Assembly (NCBI RefSeq): GCF_043290135.1
Contig: NC_134707.1
Location: 73,900,508-73,964,507 of the forward strand
DNA from: Rhipicephalus microplus
Lineage: Eukaryota; Arthropoda; Arachnida; Ixodida; Ixodidae
Length of the DNA: 64,000 nucleotides
Reading direction: 5' to 3'
Shown: piece by piece, positions 1 through 10,635 of the stretch
Position numbering within the stretch: the stretch's first letter is position 1
Layout: each line of letters opens with the position of its first letter
Notes under the pieces: generated by a model
The model's input: only the letters and a program-made list of their open reading frames with translations
Told to the model about the DNA's origin: nothing
The model's database searches: none
Made by a program: the position numbers and the translations under genes

Positions 1-1183
1 CAAGCACGCCCCAGGATCGCGTGTAGTACAACACCCTCGCTGCATAAGCTGTCGCGGGAAACATCCCGCAATCATGCCGCGCTGGCCGTCCTGGCAACTC
101 CAGTGCAAGGCCGCGGTCATTATAGCCGCAACTTCAACACTGTGATTCACCGCCAAGCCTTGAAACAAGCTAAGGCCCCTGGCAGCAGCTGACCATCATA
201 GAGGGACGCTCTTTCCGAGATGCACTCGCCGGTACCAGTGGCACGACCTCGGAGGCCATCCCTCATGCTCGATGAGTTTACTCGTCATCCCCACCAATGA
301 CGACGGCCTCACCTTCATCCACATCTCAGCCAGCGCCAGCCGTCGTCACCAAACGACGCTTCTCAGAAGAATGATGAAAACTAGCATAGCGAATGCCGAC
401 CTGCAACCGAAAAGCTTATTAATAATGCTCTAGTGGGTACCAAGCAAATGTGCTTGCAGTAGTTACCGAATTAGTGTTTTGAAAAGGCTCTGAAAGGCCG
501 CTATTCTAGCTTTCACTGTCATTGTGCAGCAACCACCACGTAGCACCCACAAATACCGTCTACCGCGTAGCACCCGCCGCCGTTCTGCCGCCATCCCCAA
601 AATCGCCTAACACCACCCGCTCCCTCGGGTGACACCACCCGCTCCCTGATACCGTCGGCCCCTGCCGACCTTTCTTCGTTCACCATTACAAGCAAACTGG
701 TTGCGGAAATTTGTACTGTGATCCCGATGCTCCCTGTGGGCTCTCTGTAGCGGCAATTTTGTGCTTCGACCTTGGATTTATTTGCCTGAAACGGTGCGAC
801 CATTGGGAAAAACTGGACTTACCGAGTGAGTTTTAGAGTTCCCCGCTCGTCTTCTTGTCCACGTTAAATCGTGCGCATCACTGAACCCCTGGCTTTGTCG
901 GTGGTCTTCACAGTCGACTGCCTGTTGCGTTCGTGTGTTCTTGCGCGATTACGTAGGCTGGATTGAATGCGACTTTTTTATTTTTCTGCTTTTGCTTTTT
1001 GCTTACCTATCCCCTTTTGTTCCCTCTACCCTACCCCCTGCGCCAACCTGTTGAGGTGTCGTCGAAATGATAGACAGTTACTGGTGGCACTCTTCTCTTC
1101 TGCTGCTTATCGTGATCATTAGGAGGAAGATAAGTGGCGCAGTTTTTCGCATTGGCGTTGCTTTTGGGTGACGTTTAATTTTT
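1..1183. other. No recognisable gene; left-edge sequence
   Basis: I recognise no coding or RNA gene in this stretch. It is moderately GC-rich to about position 900, then pyrimidine-rich with T runs near 970-1060. A 15-base segment at about 9-23 (CCCAGGATCGCGTGT) is identical to part of the 5' LTR of element B at about 10726-10740, so the extreme left could be the edge of a related LTR; the match ends quickly and is weak evidence alone. Confidence 0.3.
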
Positions 1184-1605
1184 CTAGAGTGGAAAGGCAA
1201 CCACAGTCTTCATCAGAGTTTTCTGGAGCGGCCTCGATGAGGCAGGGGAAACACATTCGGCGTTAGCGTGTTTCTGGCCAAACCAGTGCATAATTGTAAA
1301 GTCGAATTCCTGCAGCCGGAGGCTCTCTCCTGCGAGAAGACCCTCAGGGTCGTTCAGATTCACCAACCAACCGAGAAAGTGGTGATCACTTACAATGCGG
1401 TTGGTCCATCCATACAAGTATGACCGAAACTTCCAAATGTACAATACAACTGGAGCCATTTTTTAGTCCATTAAACTGTTTCCTCTGCCGAAGAGAACGG
1501 GAGGCTAGCAAATGCAATAACGCGTTCAACGCCATCTTGACACTGTACGAGAACGGCCCCGAGACCAAGGTTGGTAGAATCAGTGTGCGCGTCCGCATCT
1601 GATTC
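1184..1605 (-). pseudogene. Ty3/gypsy pol fragment, RNase H domain (broken)
   Basis: Read on the minus strand, two frames together give a gypsy RNase H region: TDSTNLGLGAVLVQ and ERVIAFAS (about 1500-1600), then after a frameshift near 1470-1500 YIWKFRSYLYG, SDHHFLGWL and LRLQEFDFTI (1260-1450). These match the usual gypsy order TDAS..GLGAVL - YASR - KFRPYLYG - TDHHAL - LRLQEFD. Reverse transcriptase, which should lie at higher coordinates, is absent because Gag remnants follow within 500 bp. It is therefore an internally deleted, dead element in the same family range as element A. Call as gypsy RNase H is firm; the exact clade is not. Confidence 0.8.
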
Positions 1606-2103
1606 TATGTAGAAGTGGCCAATGATAGGTTGGTTCTAAAGAAGTTTCTGAAGCTCGCAGGAAGCACCGCATCGTGCCGAGCCCCGATAAAGGAGACGTC
1701 ATGTTTGATCATTCGCTACAATAGTTCAGCGATTCTAGAAAAGAATAGCGCGAAATGGCGGCAATACGCACAAAGGCCTAGAAATTGTCAAACGTCTTGC
1801 TTTGTGTGCACTGTATCGTAGACAGCGGGAATACGGCTGTAATCTGCACAGGCTTATTCTTTAGTAGTAGCAGTCACCCTACACGTTTCTAGTTTCATCA
1901 TAGTGATAGGACAAAGGACGATTTTCAGGAACAAGTCATACGGTGGGTTTCCGCGGGCCAAGACGAAATTAGGTCTCCAAAGCCGGGTGGTAGATGGGGC
2001 TTGGGAAACGTCGAGGAGCCTCGGCAGGTGTATGCGAAAAACTTGCCGTCTACGGTGTACAAACCCGCTGAGCCTCTGCGTAAATTAGCGTTGGAGGTTT
2101 GGC

Positions 2104-2640
2104 TCATGATGATGGTGACCAAGGAATTATCTCCTGGATTTCAATCCGAATGACGTCAGTAACAGCTGTTGCACTTCTGAAGTTCCTCTCGCATGACCTT
2201 CCGTAGAGCCTTAGTAAGGGCCTCCCTGCCATCACGTGTAAGCACAAAAGTGGGCGCAGTAAACGGCTCGTTGCCTCATGAACAAACTCAGACAACGTTG
2301 TTGAAAGGTTGCGTATGAGGCCCGAGAAAAGCTCTTCGTTTACACCTCGCAACAACAAGCATATTTTCTTTGCTTGAGGCTTTTGTGAGTCAGCTCGTCG
2401 GGACATACGACACTCGCGATGGCACTTTAAGTCATGCAGAATGTGCCTGCTCAGCCCTTTCTTTCCGCTCAGTGTTGCTGAACACCTCACGCAGCTGCTG
2501 ATGGAACTACTGCCAACTAGTGAACGAAGCCTCGTGGTTCTCTCACAACGCTCTGGTCGCATGAACGAAAGAAACGTATACATTTTTCAACTCACGGCTG
2601 CTATCGCAATCATTGATGGCTGTCACCTGGTCTGAATTGT
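2104..2640 (-). pseudogene. Ty3/gypsy Gag fragment (broken)
   Basis: The minus strand encodes KKICLLLRGVNEELFSGLIRN followed by LSEFVHEA, which lines up with the Gag of element A (KKVRYLMRGVKEQLLGGLV, VSEFLREA). Upstream pieces of the Gag core (FHQQLREVF-like) appear in a second frame, so at least one frameshift is present. Together with the RNase H fragment at 1184-1605 this is one minus-strand element that lost protease, reverse transcriptase and part of Gag. No LTR was identified for it. The 1606-2103 stretch between the fragments shows no recognisable motif. Confidence 0.65.
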
Positions 2641-3049
2641 CCTATCATTTTCCCACATGTTCGGTGTGATTACCGCGAAAAGGGTTAGGTGTGCGAGGCG
2701 TGCTGACGACGCACGGTACGGTAACAAATGAGTAATGATCATGCTCAGTTTGTATTGCTTTTCTTGAAAACATCGTCTTCACAGAACATGCATAAGGTAC
2801 ATAATTAGGCGGTAGGCCTTGCAGGTGACGACTACTTTAATATTTCAGCAGACCATGGTGTGATGGAGTAAGTTGTTTCTGGTGCACGACCAGCACGCAT
2901 AAGACGTTGGATCACCTAGAAACTCTACCAGTTTGTTTCTAGAAAAAACGACAAAGTAGTCTACTCCTAGCGAACTGCTGTTTACTTCGAGTCACAGCAG
3001 TCACCAACATGATTCTTATCTGCATCTAGAGCTACTAGTGCGGGGAATG
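2641..3049. other. No recognised feature
   Basis: About 400 bases of mixed composition between the dead gypsy Gag and the first Ruka SINE. I see no ORF with family resemblance, no repeat array and no RNA gene. Confidence 0.4.
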
Positions 3050-3290
3050 ATTGATTGATATGTGGAGTTTAACGTCCCAAAACCACCATATGAATATGAG
3101 AGACGCTGTGTTGGAGGGCTCCGGAAATTCAGACCACCTGGGTTTTTAACGTGCACCTAAGTCTGAGCACGGGGGCCCACAGCATTTTCGCCTTCACCGA
3201 AAATGCAGCCGCCACAGCCGGCATTCGACCCCGTGACCTGCGGGTCTGCCGCCGAGTACCTTCCCACCAGACCGCAGCGGTGGGGCTGCA
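3050..3290 (-). repeat. Ruka-type tRNA-derived SINE
   Basis: The copy opens on the plus strand with TTGATTGATATGTGGAGTTT, continues through AACGTCCCAAAACCACCATA, and ends with a tRNA-like head that reads on the minus strand: GGTCTG..GGAAGGTACTCGG (A-box side) and GGTCGAATGCC (B-box side). The family is known from ixodid ticks, both in genomic DNA and in transcripts. The head is at high coordinates, so the element is minus-strand. It abuts a (TA)n tract on its head side, and part of the head is repeated beyond that tract. Confidence 0.85.
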
Positions 3291-3355
<65 letters not shown>

Positions 3356-3394
3356 CCGAGTACCTTCCCACCAGACCGCCGCGGTGGGGCTGCG

Positions 3395-3461
<67 letters not shown>
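3291..3461. repeat. (TA)n tract with duplicated SINE head
   Basis: Two (TA)n runs (3291-3354 and about 3399-3461) flank a 39-base copy of the Ruka head (3355-3393). This piece nearly repeats 3248-3289 directly to its left. The unit 'SINE head plus TA run' has thus been duplicated in tandem. The second run ends exactly where the 5' LTR of gypsy A begins. Confidence 0.9.
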
Positions 3462-3463
<2 letters not shown>

Positions 3464-3621
3464 CCAACCCTAGAGTTGTGAGCCGGCAAGCCCTAGCGAG
3501 CCGAAAAGGGAAAAGAGCACAAAGAAGAAGTGTGTGTTAGCGCTGCTTCGTTTAAAGATACACGCTCGTGTCTTTCTGCCCCGCTGTTCCTGTCTCGTCT
3601 TCACGGCTCTTGGTTTGGACA
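3462..3621 (+). repeat. 5' LTR of gypsy A
   Basis: Begins TGCCAACCCTAGAGTTGTGA and ends near TTGGACA. It aligns along its whole length with 8793-8947, with small insertions (for example in GCGCTGCTTCG versus GCGCTTCG). The primer-binding-like TGGTGGAGGTGCTGGG starts about 4 bases downstream. Confidence 0.9.
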
Positions 3622-3766
3622 AACTGGTGGAGGTGCTGGGTAATCTATGCACCGTACCCCTCCACATAGCAAGAACTCAAGCGCCGTACCGGTGGTTACT
3701 CCTGTGCACCGCGCCAGCAGAAGAATCCGAGGGCAATCCCCTGAGTTTGGACTGCTCGTAAACAAC

Positions 3767-5002
3767 ATGGCAGCTCCGACCAGCCCTACTGACACCAACC
3801 CAAATGGTACGAACGGCACAACGCCGCTTCATTGCACCTCACTTACACCGCGAACACCAAATCCGTTTCATGGCACTGCACTTGAGGATGTCGAAGATTG
3901 GCTCGTTCATTACGAGTTCGTTGCCGTGCACAACCAGTGATACGACGCACACAAACTGCGGCACGTCTATTTCAGTCTTTTGGACGGCGCACGGATATGG
4001 TATGAGAACCGGGCAGGTATTCTTACATCGTGGGAAGACTTCAAACGCCGACTTCTTGGGACATATGCCAGCCCTGACCGGCGGGAGAGAGCTGAGCGCG
4101 ATCTGCAGTCTCGCATACAACAGCCGAATGAAGGGGTTGCGATGTATGTCGAGGACATGACGCTTCTTTTCCACCAAGCTGACCCCGGCATGCCAGAAGA
4201 AAAGAAGGTACGGTACCTCATGCGTGGGGTGAAAGAACAGCTTTTGGGTGGGCTTGTGCGCAGTCCTCTCAAGACTGTGTCCGAATTTCTCAGAGAAGCC
4301 GTCACCATCGAAAGCACTCTTAGGCACCGGGCCCCGTCATACGAACGGCACGTCAACGCTTCAACTACGGACTACTTGACAGCTTTGGGTGGTCAAATGG
4401 ATTTCTTCCGAGAGATCATACGTTCAGTCGTCCGCGAAGAACTCCAGAAGCTGTCTGTGCCCTCGCAGCCCACTATCTCTTCGTTGTCCAGCGTCGTCCG
4501 AGATGAAGTCCAGCATGCCTTAAGAGAACCTCCTTTCATGCGGGATTATCAACCACCCAGTGACTTCCCCCGCATGTAGTATGCTCAAGCTTTGCGGCAA
4601 CCTGTTACACCCGCAATCCCGCATCCCATCGTGGCCCCAGCCATGCTGCAGACGGTCCAAGCGGCGCCATATTACAGCGCACCTCGCCTGATTTCGCGGA
4701 AATCAGACGTCTGGCATGCGCCAGATAGACGTCCTCTCTGCTTCCACTGTGGCGAAGCTGGGTATCTTTACCGACACTGTTCTTACCGGCAACTTGGACT
4801 ACGTGTATTTTCGACGAACTCACCGCCACCCATGTTCGGTCAGCGGCCCCATGAAATTGAAGAGTATGTGGCTCAGCAGCGCGGAACTTCGTCGTGCTTG
4901 CACCAGTCACGCTCCCCGTCCCCGCGGCGATTTTCTCCTAATCGTCGTACCTATTCGAGCGTGGCACAGGGTTGGTCACCCAGTTTACGCCGGGAAAACT
5001 AA
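3767..5002 (+). pseudogene. Gag of gypsy A (three in-frame stops)
   Basis: From ATG 3767 one frame runs through to the protease, interrupted by TGA 3938, TAG 4577 and TAA 5000. The Gag core is visible (DVEDWLVHYEFVAVHNQ, then WYENRAG..W..FKRRLLGTY and KKVRYLMRGVKEQLLGGLV at about 4000-4290). A nucleocapsid zinc knuckle lies at 4739-4780: CFHC then CHC-type spacing, but the expected His is Tyr (TAT), so the CCHC knuckle is damaged. Two of the stops fit CAG/CAA to TAG/TAA changes. Gag would package the element RNA into cytoplasmic particles; this copy cannot make it. Confidence 0.88.
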
Positions 5003-5020
5003 CCACAGCGACCTTCGGAG

Positions 5021-5899
5021 GTGAGGCCGCTCATACTGGAGAAGCTCAAGGCCTCCTACCGACGCGGAAAAACTGACGATACCCCGACGACGACGACACC
5101 AGATGGTTCCGCAAAGATTTCGTTAGACATTCCAATGCTGCTCGACGGTCGCAAAGTCAGTGCTTTAGTTGACACGAGTGCAGATTTTTCTATATTAAGT
5201 GAAAAACAGGCTGCTCTCCTGAAGAAAGTCACGATGCCTAAGAACCTCAGGCCAATTCGTACTGCTGGCGGGCACATCGTCATGCCACTCGGCGTTTGCA
5301 CAGCGCGAATACAGATTCGTGATTCTACCTTTGTTGTCAGCTTGAGCGTTCTCCGTCAGTGTTCTCGAGACCTGATCATTGGCATGGACTTCCTGAGGGA
5401 GCATGGTGCTATCATCGACATTCGACAACGCCTCATCACATTTTCAACAAAAAGCGCCACACCAGAGTATAATCCCAGCCATGATCCAGTATGTCTGCAT
5501 GTAATTGACGATGATGTCATGATACCACCACGCTCAAGTGTTATGGTTCGAGTGGCGTGTAATGAATCAGCACACGCTGAAATGGTGGCGGAGAGTAATC
5601 GATCCTTACTCTTTTCCCAGGGTATCTGCGTTGCACGAAGCCTAGTAGACCTCCAGGCTGGCCACTGCGAGGTTCTTGTTAGAAACTTCAGCTACGAGCG
5701 CCGACACCTTTTCACTGGCACTGTCATCGCCTATGCCTACCCAGTAACCAATGTGACTGAGTGTTTTGCTTTCGAGGCGACCGATAATGCCGAAGCACCT
5801 CTCCAGTGTGTCGACGTAAATGCAACGCTTTCTGACGAAAACAAACGAAGGCTTAACGACTTGTTGATAGAATTCAAGGCCTGTTTTGCTCGTTCATGA
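5021..5899 (+). pseudogene. Aspartic protease region of gypsy A pol
   Basis: The open stretch contains ALVDTSADFSILSE at about 5161-5202, the retropepsin active-site region. The usual catalytic triad is DTG; here the Gly codon is AGT, giving DTS, so the enzyme is probably dead. The downstream LIIGMDFLREHGAIID motif (about 5374-5420) is the normal second protease landmark. The frame is the same as Gag (a stop at 5000 separates them) and it ends at TGA 5897. Protease would mature the Gag-Pol polyprotein in the particle. Confidence 0.87.
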
Positions 5900-7230
5900 A
5901 GGATTCGTCAGACATCGATTATCAAACACCGTATTATCACCTACGGCGACGCGCACCCTATACGGCAACAGCCTTACCGAGTTTCACCAACTGAACGACG
6001 CGTGATTTAAAAGCAAGTGAAGGAAATGCTTCAAGACGGTGTAATACAGCCATCGAGCAGCCCTTGTCATCGCCAGTTGTCCTTGTAAAGAAGAAGGATG
6101 GTACACTTCGCTTTTGTGTCGATTATAGGAAGCTGAATAACGTCACAAAGAAAGACGTGTAGCCGTTGCCTCGACTGGATGATTCTCTTGACAGGCTGAG
6201 GCGAGCAAAGTACTTTTCTTCAATCGACCTCAAAAGTGGTTACTGGCAAATTGAACTTGATAAACATGACTGCGAAAAAAGTGCTTTTGTAACTCCTGAC
6301 GGTCTCTAGGAATTCCGAGTGCTCCCATTCGGTCTCTGTTCTGCTCCGGCCACATTCCAACGAATGATGGATACCGTTCTCGCTGACCTCAAGTGGAAAA
6401 GTTGCCTCGTCTATCTAGATAATGTCGTTGTCTTTTCAAAAACGTTTGACGAGCACCTTCATCGCATTCGGAGTGTTCTTGAAGTTATACGATCCGCTGA
6501 CCTTACCCTCAAGCCGGAGAAGTGCCATTTCGGCTACAAAGAACTGAAGTTCCTGGGTCATGTTGTGAGCGCTGCAGGCGTTCAGCCCGATCCCGAGAAA
6601 AGAGCCGCTTGGGCCGCTTTTCCAGCTCAGACAGACAAGAAAAGTCTTCGACGATTTCTGGGGCTCTGCGCATACTATCTTTGCTTTATCGAAAACTTCT
6701 CTAATATTGCGGAGCCACTCATCAGACTTACGCGTGACGACACCCCATTTTTGTGGACTGACGAACAAGCGACTGCCTTTGCGGAACTGCACCATCGATT
6801 GTCTTCCCCTCCTGTGCTTGGTCATTTCGATGAGGACGCTGACACAGAGGTGCGCACTGACGCAAGCAACATTGGTCTCGGAGCTATCTTGGTGCAAACA
6901 CAAGATGGGACCGAACGTGTGATCGCCTATGCGAGCCGCACTTTATCACGTGCCGAAACCAACTATTCAACTTCAGAGAAGGAATATCTCGCGGTAATAT
7001 GGGCGATTACAAAGTTCAGGCCTTATCTCTAGGGGCGCCCATGTAAAGTTGTGAGGGATCACCACGCTTTATGTTGGTTGGCTAACCTCCGAGACTCTCT
7101 GGGCGATTAGCGCGATGGAGTCTGCGACTTCAGGAGTTTGATGTCACCATCGTCTACAAGTCGGGTAGAAAGCATGAATACGCTGACACGCTATCACGAG
7201 CGCCTCTAGAATCTGACCATACAGCTGTAG
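5900..7230 (+). pseudogene. Reverse transcriptase and RNase H of gypsy A
   Basis: Motifs in order: [17 protein letters not shown], then after a one-base deletion near 6066 [53 protein letters not shown], and the catalytic box at 6412-6423, which reads YLDN rather than YxDD. RNase H follows (TDASNIGLGAILVQ, IAYASRTLSRAETNYS, FRPYL). Stops TAA near 6007, TAG near 6161, 6307 and 7030, and a base deletion near 7105, break the frame. Losing the second catalytic Asp would abolish reverse transcription even without the stops. Confidence 0.9.
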
Positions 7231-7301
7231 AAGACGACAGTGCCTTCCTGGGGACTCTCAGTGGAGCGGACCTCCTCAGTAAGCAACGAGCGGACCCCGA
7301 G

Positions 7302-8543
7302 TTGAGGCCCATTATCGACCATTTAGAAGGCAGCACCGTGTCGGTTGCTCGACATCTTTCCCGTACGTGGCCGTCATTTTGCTTACGACACGGCATAATA
7401 TACAAGAAAAACACTGATACCGGCAGCAGATCTTATCTTCTAGTCGTTCCTCAAGACCTTTGTGATGATATCCTATTAGCCTGCCACGATGAGCCGACAT
7501 CCGGCCATCTGGGATACTCACGGACGCTTGACCGGGTATGACAGCTATATTTCTGGCCAAAACTTGCAGCTTGTGTGAAACGCTACGTGAAAGGATGCCG
7601 CAAATGTCAGCATCGCAAGTCACCACCTGTAAAGCCTGCATGCCTCCTACAACCCATCGACCCACCGCGTACGCCAATTGACCAAGTTGGAATGGACCTT
7701 CTTGGTCCGTTTCCTTTGTCTCACTCTGGAAACAAGTCGATCATCGTCGCAACTGATTATTTGACGCGTTACGCTGAAACGAAGCTACAGCCACGTGGTA
7801 CAGCGTCTGAAGTCGCCCAGTTTTTCATGCACCACATAGTGCTTCGTCACGGCGCCCCGTCAGTCATCATCACTGACTGAGGGACAGCGTTTACGGCAAA
7901 ACTGTTGGACGACATCTTCAAACTCAGTTACACGAACCACCGTAAGACAACCGCATACCACCCCCAGGGTAACGGCTTGACAGAAAGGCTAAACAAAACA
8001 CTGGCTGACATGATTTCTATGTACGCGGATGTGCAGCATAAAACGTGGGACGAGATCCTGCCGTATGTAACGTTTGCGTATAACACCGCAACCCAGGAAA
8101 CGACAAGGTTCGCACCCTTCCGCCTCGTTTACGGTCGAGACGTGCAAACCATGCTAGACGCCATGATTCCTTGTGACATCGACCAGCACGAGCTGCTAAC
8201 TCCTGATGTCGAAGATTACATTCAGCAAGCAGAAGAAGCACGTCAACTAGCCCGCGTACACATAAGATCGCAGCAATGTAAAGACTCTCGAAGGTACAAC
8301 ATCCACCATCGACCAGTTACCTATCAACCTGGCGACCAAGTGGGGGTTTGGACCCCTGTTAGACGGCGAGGTCTCAGCGAGAAACTCCTGAGCAAGTACT
8401 TCGGACCCTACAAAATATTACGGCGGTTGAACGAGGTCAACTACGAAGTCATTCCAGACCGAGGCTCGGCAACGACCCAGCGCCACTCACCACGAACAGA
8501 GATTGTGCATGTCGTCCGCTTAAAACCCTATTTTACGCAGTAA
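7302..8543 (+). pseudogene. Integrase of gypsy A
   Basis: The N-terminal HHCC zinc domain is visible (CHDEPTSGHLG ... GCRKCQHRK, about 7480-7615). The catalytic core has its three acidic residues: D in MDLLGPFP (7691), D in IITD just before the TGA at 7878, and E in GLTERLNKT (about 7980). The tail carries a gypsy-type GDQVGVWTP..LSKYFGPYKI segment and ends at 8543. In-frame TGA codons at 7540 and 7878 both fit CGA to TGA (Arg) changes. The enzyme would insert the cDNA; the LTR ends and flanking TA tract are its product. Confidence 0.9.
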
Positions 8544-8775
8544 TACTCGCCTTATTGTGCAAGGGCAGCAAACATTTCTTTCTCGTTGTCCATAGGGTCT
8601 CGAACAAACTTTTAACTGTATTAATGTTTTTTTTTTCTTATGACCAACCACAGACATTTTTCTTTTTTTTGCACGTGCATATGCCCTGTGCACTATAAGT
8701 ATTGTTTCTTCCTTTCTTCTTATTCCCTTATGGGCCCTGCTGTCATTTTGTGTATGAGCATCGAGTCGATGCTCT
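8544..8775 (+). other. 3' untranslated part of gypsy A
   Basis: T- and C-rich stretch between the integrase stop and the polypurine tract. No env-like ORF is present, so the element is a plain retrotransposon type. Confidence 0.7.
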
Positions 8776-8944
8776 AATGGGAGGGGGAATAATGCCACCT
8801 AGAGTTGTGAGCCGCAAGCCCTAGCGAGCCGAAAAGGGAAAAGAGAACAAAGAAGAAGTGTGTGTTAGCGCTTCGTTTAAAGATACACGCTCGTGTCTTT
8901 CTGCCCCGCTGTTCCTGTCTTGTCTTCACGGCTCTTGGTGCGTG

Positions 8945-8947
<3 letters not shown>
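8776..8947 (+). repeat. Polypurine tract and 3' LTR of gypsy A
   Basis: TAATGGGAGGGGGAATAA (8776-8792) is a classic polypurine primer for plus-strand DNA synthesis and ends directly at the TG of the LTR (8793). The LTR ends GTGCGTGACA at 8947 and is followed at once by (TA)n. Confidence 0.88.

Positions 8948-9013
<66 letters not shown>
8948..9013. repeat. (TA)n tract
   Basis: An uninterrupted TA dinucleotide run joins the 3' LTR of gypsy A to the foldback repeat at 9014. It is the right-hand partner of the TA run at 3399-3461, consistent with A having inserted within a TA array. Confidence 0.95.
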
Positions 9014-9016
<3 letters not shown>

Positions 9017-10164
9017 AAGGTACATGCGCTTTCACATTACAACTGTTCATTTTGCCGACGTTTCGACGGGAGCCCGGTCTTTTTGAAGGCATAATAATAT
9101 TTACACATGTTCGGTGTCTTCCCACAGCCTATCGAGACAGGAGGGAAGGGGTCAAAAGAAAAGTAAAAAGAAAAAAAAACAGCGAAACGAGAGGAAAAAG
9201 GGTAAATAAATATAGGAAATCTAGGAGAAGAACCAAGACCGACACGGCGTAATTAGAAAGGGGCAGCATCTAAACAAAGTAAGGCAGAGGTAGATGAGCA
9301 ATGCCATCATTGTCAGCAATACCTCCCCCGCACCCACTCTTCCCCAAGTTGGCAGTGTGCCGCCGTTCTTGTATTTCACATTTCCGTGTAATCCGCTGGT
9401 GGCTCGTTTCTCTATGAAGTTTAAAACAAGGTAATGGGGAGAACTTAAGCGCTTCGAGTGCGTGCTGGTGGCGTTGGGAGGAATGAAAAGCCGGGGATGG
9501 AGGTGCCACCATCGATATTCTTTATATGCAATGGCTCCTTGTCAGTGAAGGAACAGCGTGTGCGTTAAAAATAAAAAAGAAAAAAAGAAAAAGGGGGGAC
9601 TGTACGACATCCAGGACAATCACCACACAGTGGCGGCTCACTGGGAAGACATGCGCGCATGTATGAGAGAGTTAGCGAAAGAGTTTCGAAAGAGTTAACG
9701 ATAGAGTTAACGAAAGAGTTTCGTTAACTTGTCTTAAGCTTCTTTATTAACTTGTCTTAAACTTCAAAAAGGAACGAGCCGCGAGCGGATTACACGGAAA
9801 GGTTAAATACAAGAACGGTGGCACACTGCCCACTTGGGGAAGAGCGGGTGCGGGGGAGGTATTGTTGACAATGATGGCATTGCTCATCTACCTCTGCCCT
9901 ACTCTGATGAGATGCTGTCCCTTTCTAATTACGCCATGTCGGTCTTGCTTCTTCTCCTAGATTTGCTGTATTTATTTAACCTTTCTCCTCCTGTTTCGCT
10001 GTTTTTTTTCTTTTTACTTTTCTTTTGACCCCTTACTCTCCTGTCTCGACAGGCTATAAGAAGACACCGAACATGTGTAAATATTATTATGCCTTCAAAA
10101 AGACGGGGCTCTTGTCAAAACGTCGGCAGAATAAACAGTTATGTGAAAGCACATCTACTTTCAT
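9014..10164. repeat. Foldback repeat with 0.4-kb inverted arms
   Basis: The arm at 9014-9430 is the imperfect reverse complement of 9751-10164; landmarks such as GAAGACACCGAACATGTGTA, TACCTCCCCCGC and CCGTGTAATCCGC appear in both, in opposite orientation. A unique 320-bp spacer contains an A-rich run (9567-9597) and repeated GAAAGAGTT units (9667-9713). The outer arm ends carry GAAACGTCGGC-like sequence, a motif shared with the palindrome at 10448. No convincing ORF exists in the arms. It may be an inverted dimer of one dispersed repeat; the parent family is not certain. Confidence 0.85.
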
Positions 10165-10213
10165 ATTTATAACCTTGCGGCAACCGAAAATATTCTTGTG
10201 CATATAAGCCTTA

Positions 10214-10220
<7 letters not shown>

Positions 10221-10306
<86 letters not shown>

Positions 10307-10338
10307 GTATACACAAGTATATATATATATATATATAC

Positions 10339-10406
<68 letters not shown>

Positions 10407-10435
10407 CAATAGGCAGGCATGGTGGCTGCGTGGCC
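10221..10435. repeat. Compound AT microsatellite
   Basis: A (CT)n run at about 10212-10230 passes into over 190 bases of (TA)n with occasional AAT, GTATAC and TTAA interruptions. It produces only low-complexity Ile-Tyr reading frames. Confidence 0.95.
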
Positions 10436-10447
10436 GTAGCGTTGCAT

Positions 10448-10602
10448 ATAGTCCAGTAAATACTCCGTGAGCGGTCACAACGTTGTTTATTTCGACGTTT
10501 CGGCCTAGAGTCTGGTCTTCATCAGAATGAAGGCCAGACTCTAGGCCGCAACGTCGAAATAAACCACGTTGTGACCGCTCAGGGAGGTTCTACTGGACTA
10601 TA
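10448..10602. repeat. 155-bp palindrome with hammerhead-like core
   Basis: ATAGTCCAGTA at the left and TACTGGACTAT at the right are the ends of a near-perfect inverted repeat centred near 10525. On the minus strand, 10494-10525 reads CTGATGA, a GACC/GGCC stem candidate around AGACTCTA, then GAAAC and GTC, in the order of a type I hammerhead ribozyme core. The stem needs a bulged A and has one A-C mismatch; in the plus-strand half it would be GGCC/GGCC, but that half lacks CTGATGA. Penelope-like elements are known to carry hammerhead motifs in terminal repeats; no Penelope ORF is nearby. Confidence 0.75.
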
Positions 10603-10635
10603 TATATATATATATATATATTTATCTATATATAC

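Larger units (their letters stand above)
3462..8947 (+). mobile_element. Ty3/gypsy LTR retrotransposon A, full length, inactivated
   Basis: A 5.49-kb element with direct LTRs of about 160 and 155 bp that begin TG and end CA, a primer-binding-like motif (TGGTGGAGGTGCTGGG) right after the 5' LTR, and a purine tract just before the 3' LTR. Inside, Gag, protease, reverse transcriptase, RNase H and integrase follow in gypsy order. Gag, protease and the start of RT share one frame, so the ancestor had a single Gag-Pol reading frame. The copy now has about ten premature stops and at least two single-base deletions (near 6066 and 7105). It sits inside a (TA)n tract on both sides. Confidence 0.93.

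Noticed and set aside
519..803. Minus-strand 94-residue reading frame
   Set aside because: No family resemblance, no splice or promoter context, and length expected by chance in GC-rich DNA.
3151..3540. Reading frames rich in Ile-Tyr here and at 8774-9252, 10087-10478, 13095-13421 and 23863-24231
   Set aside because: They are (TA)n microsatellite translations.
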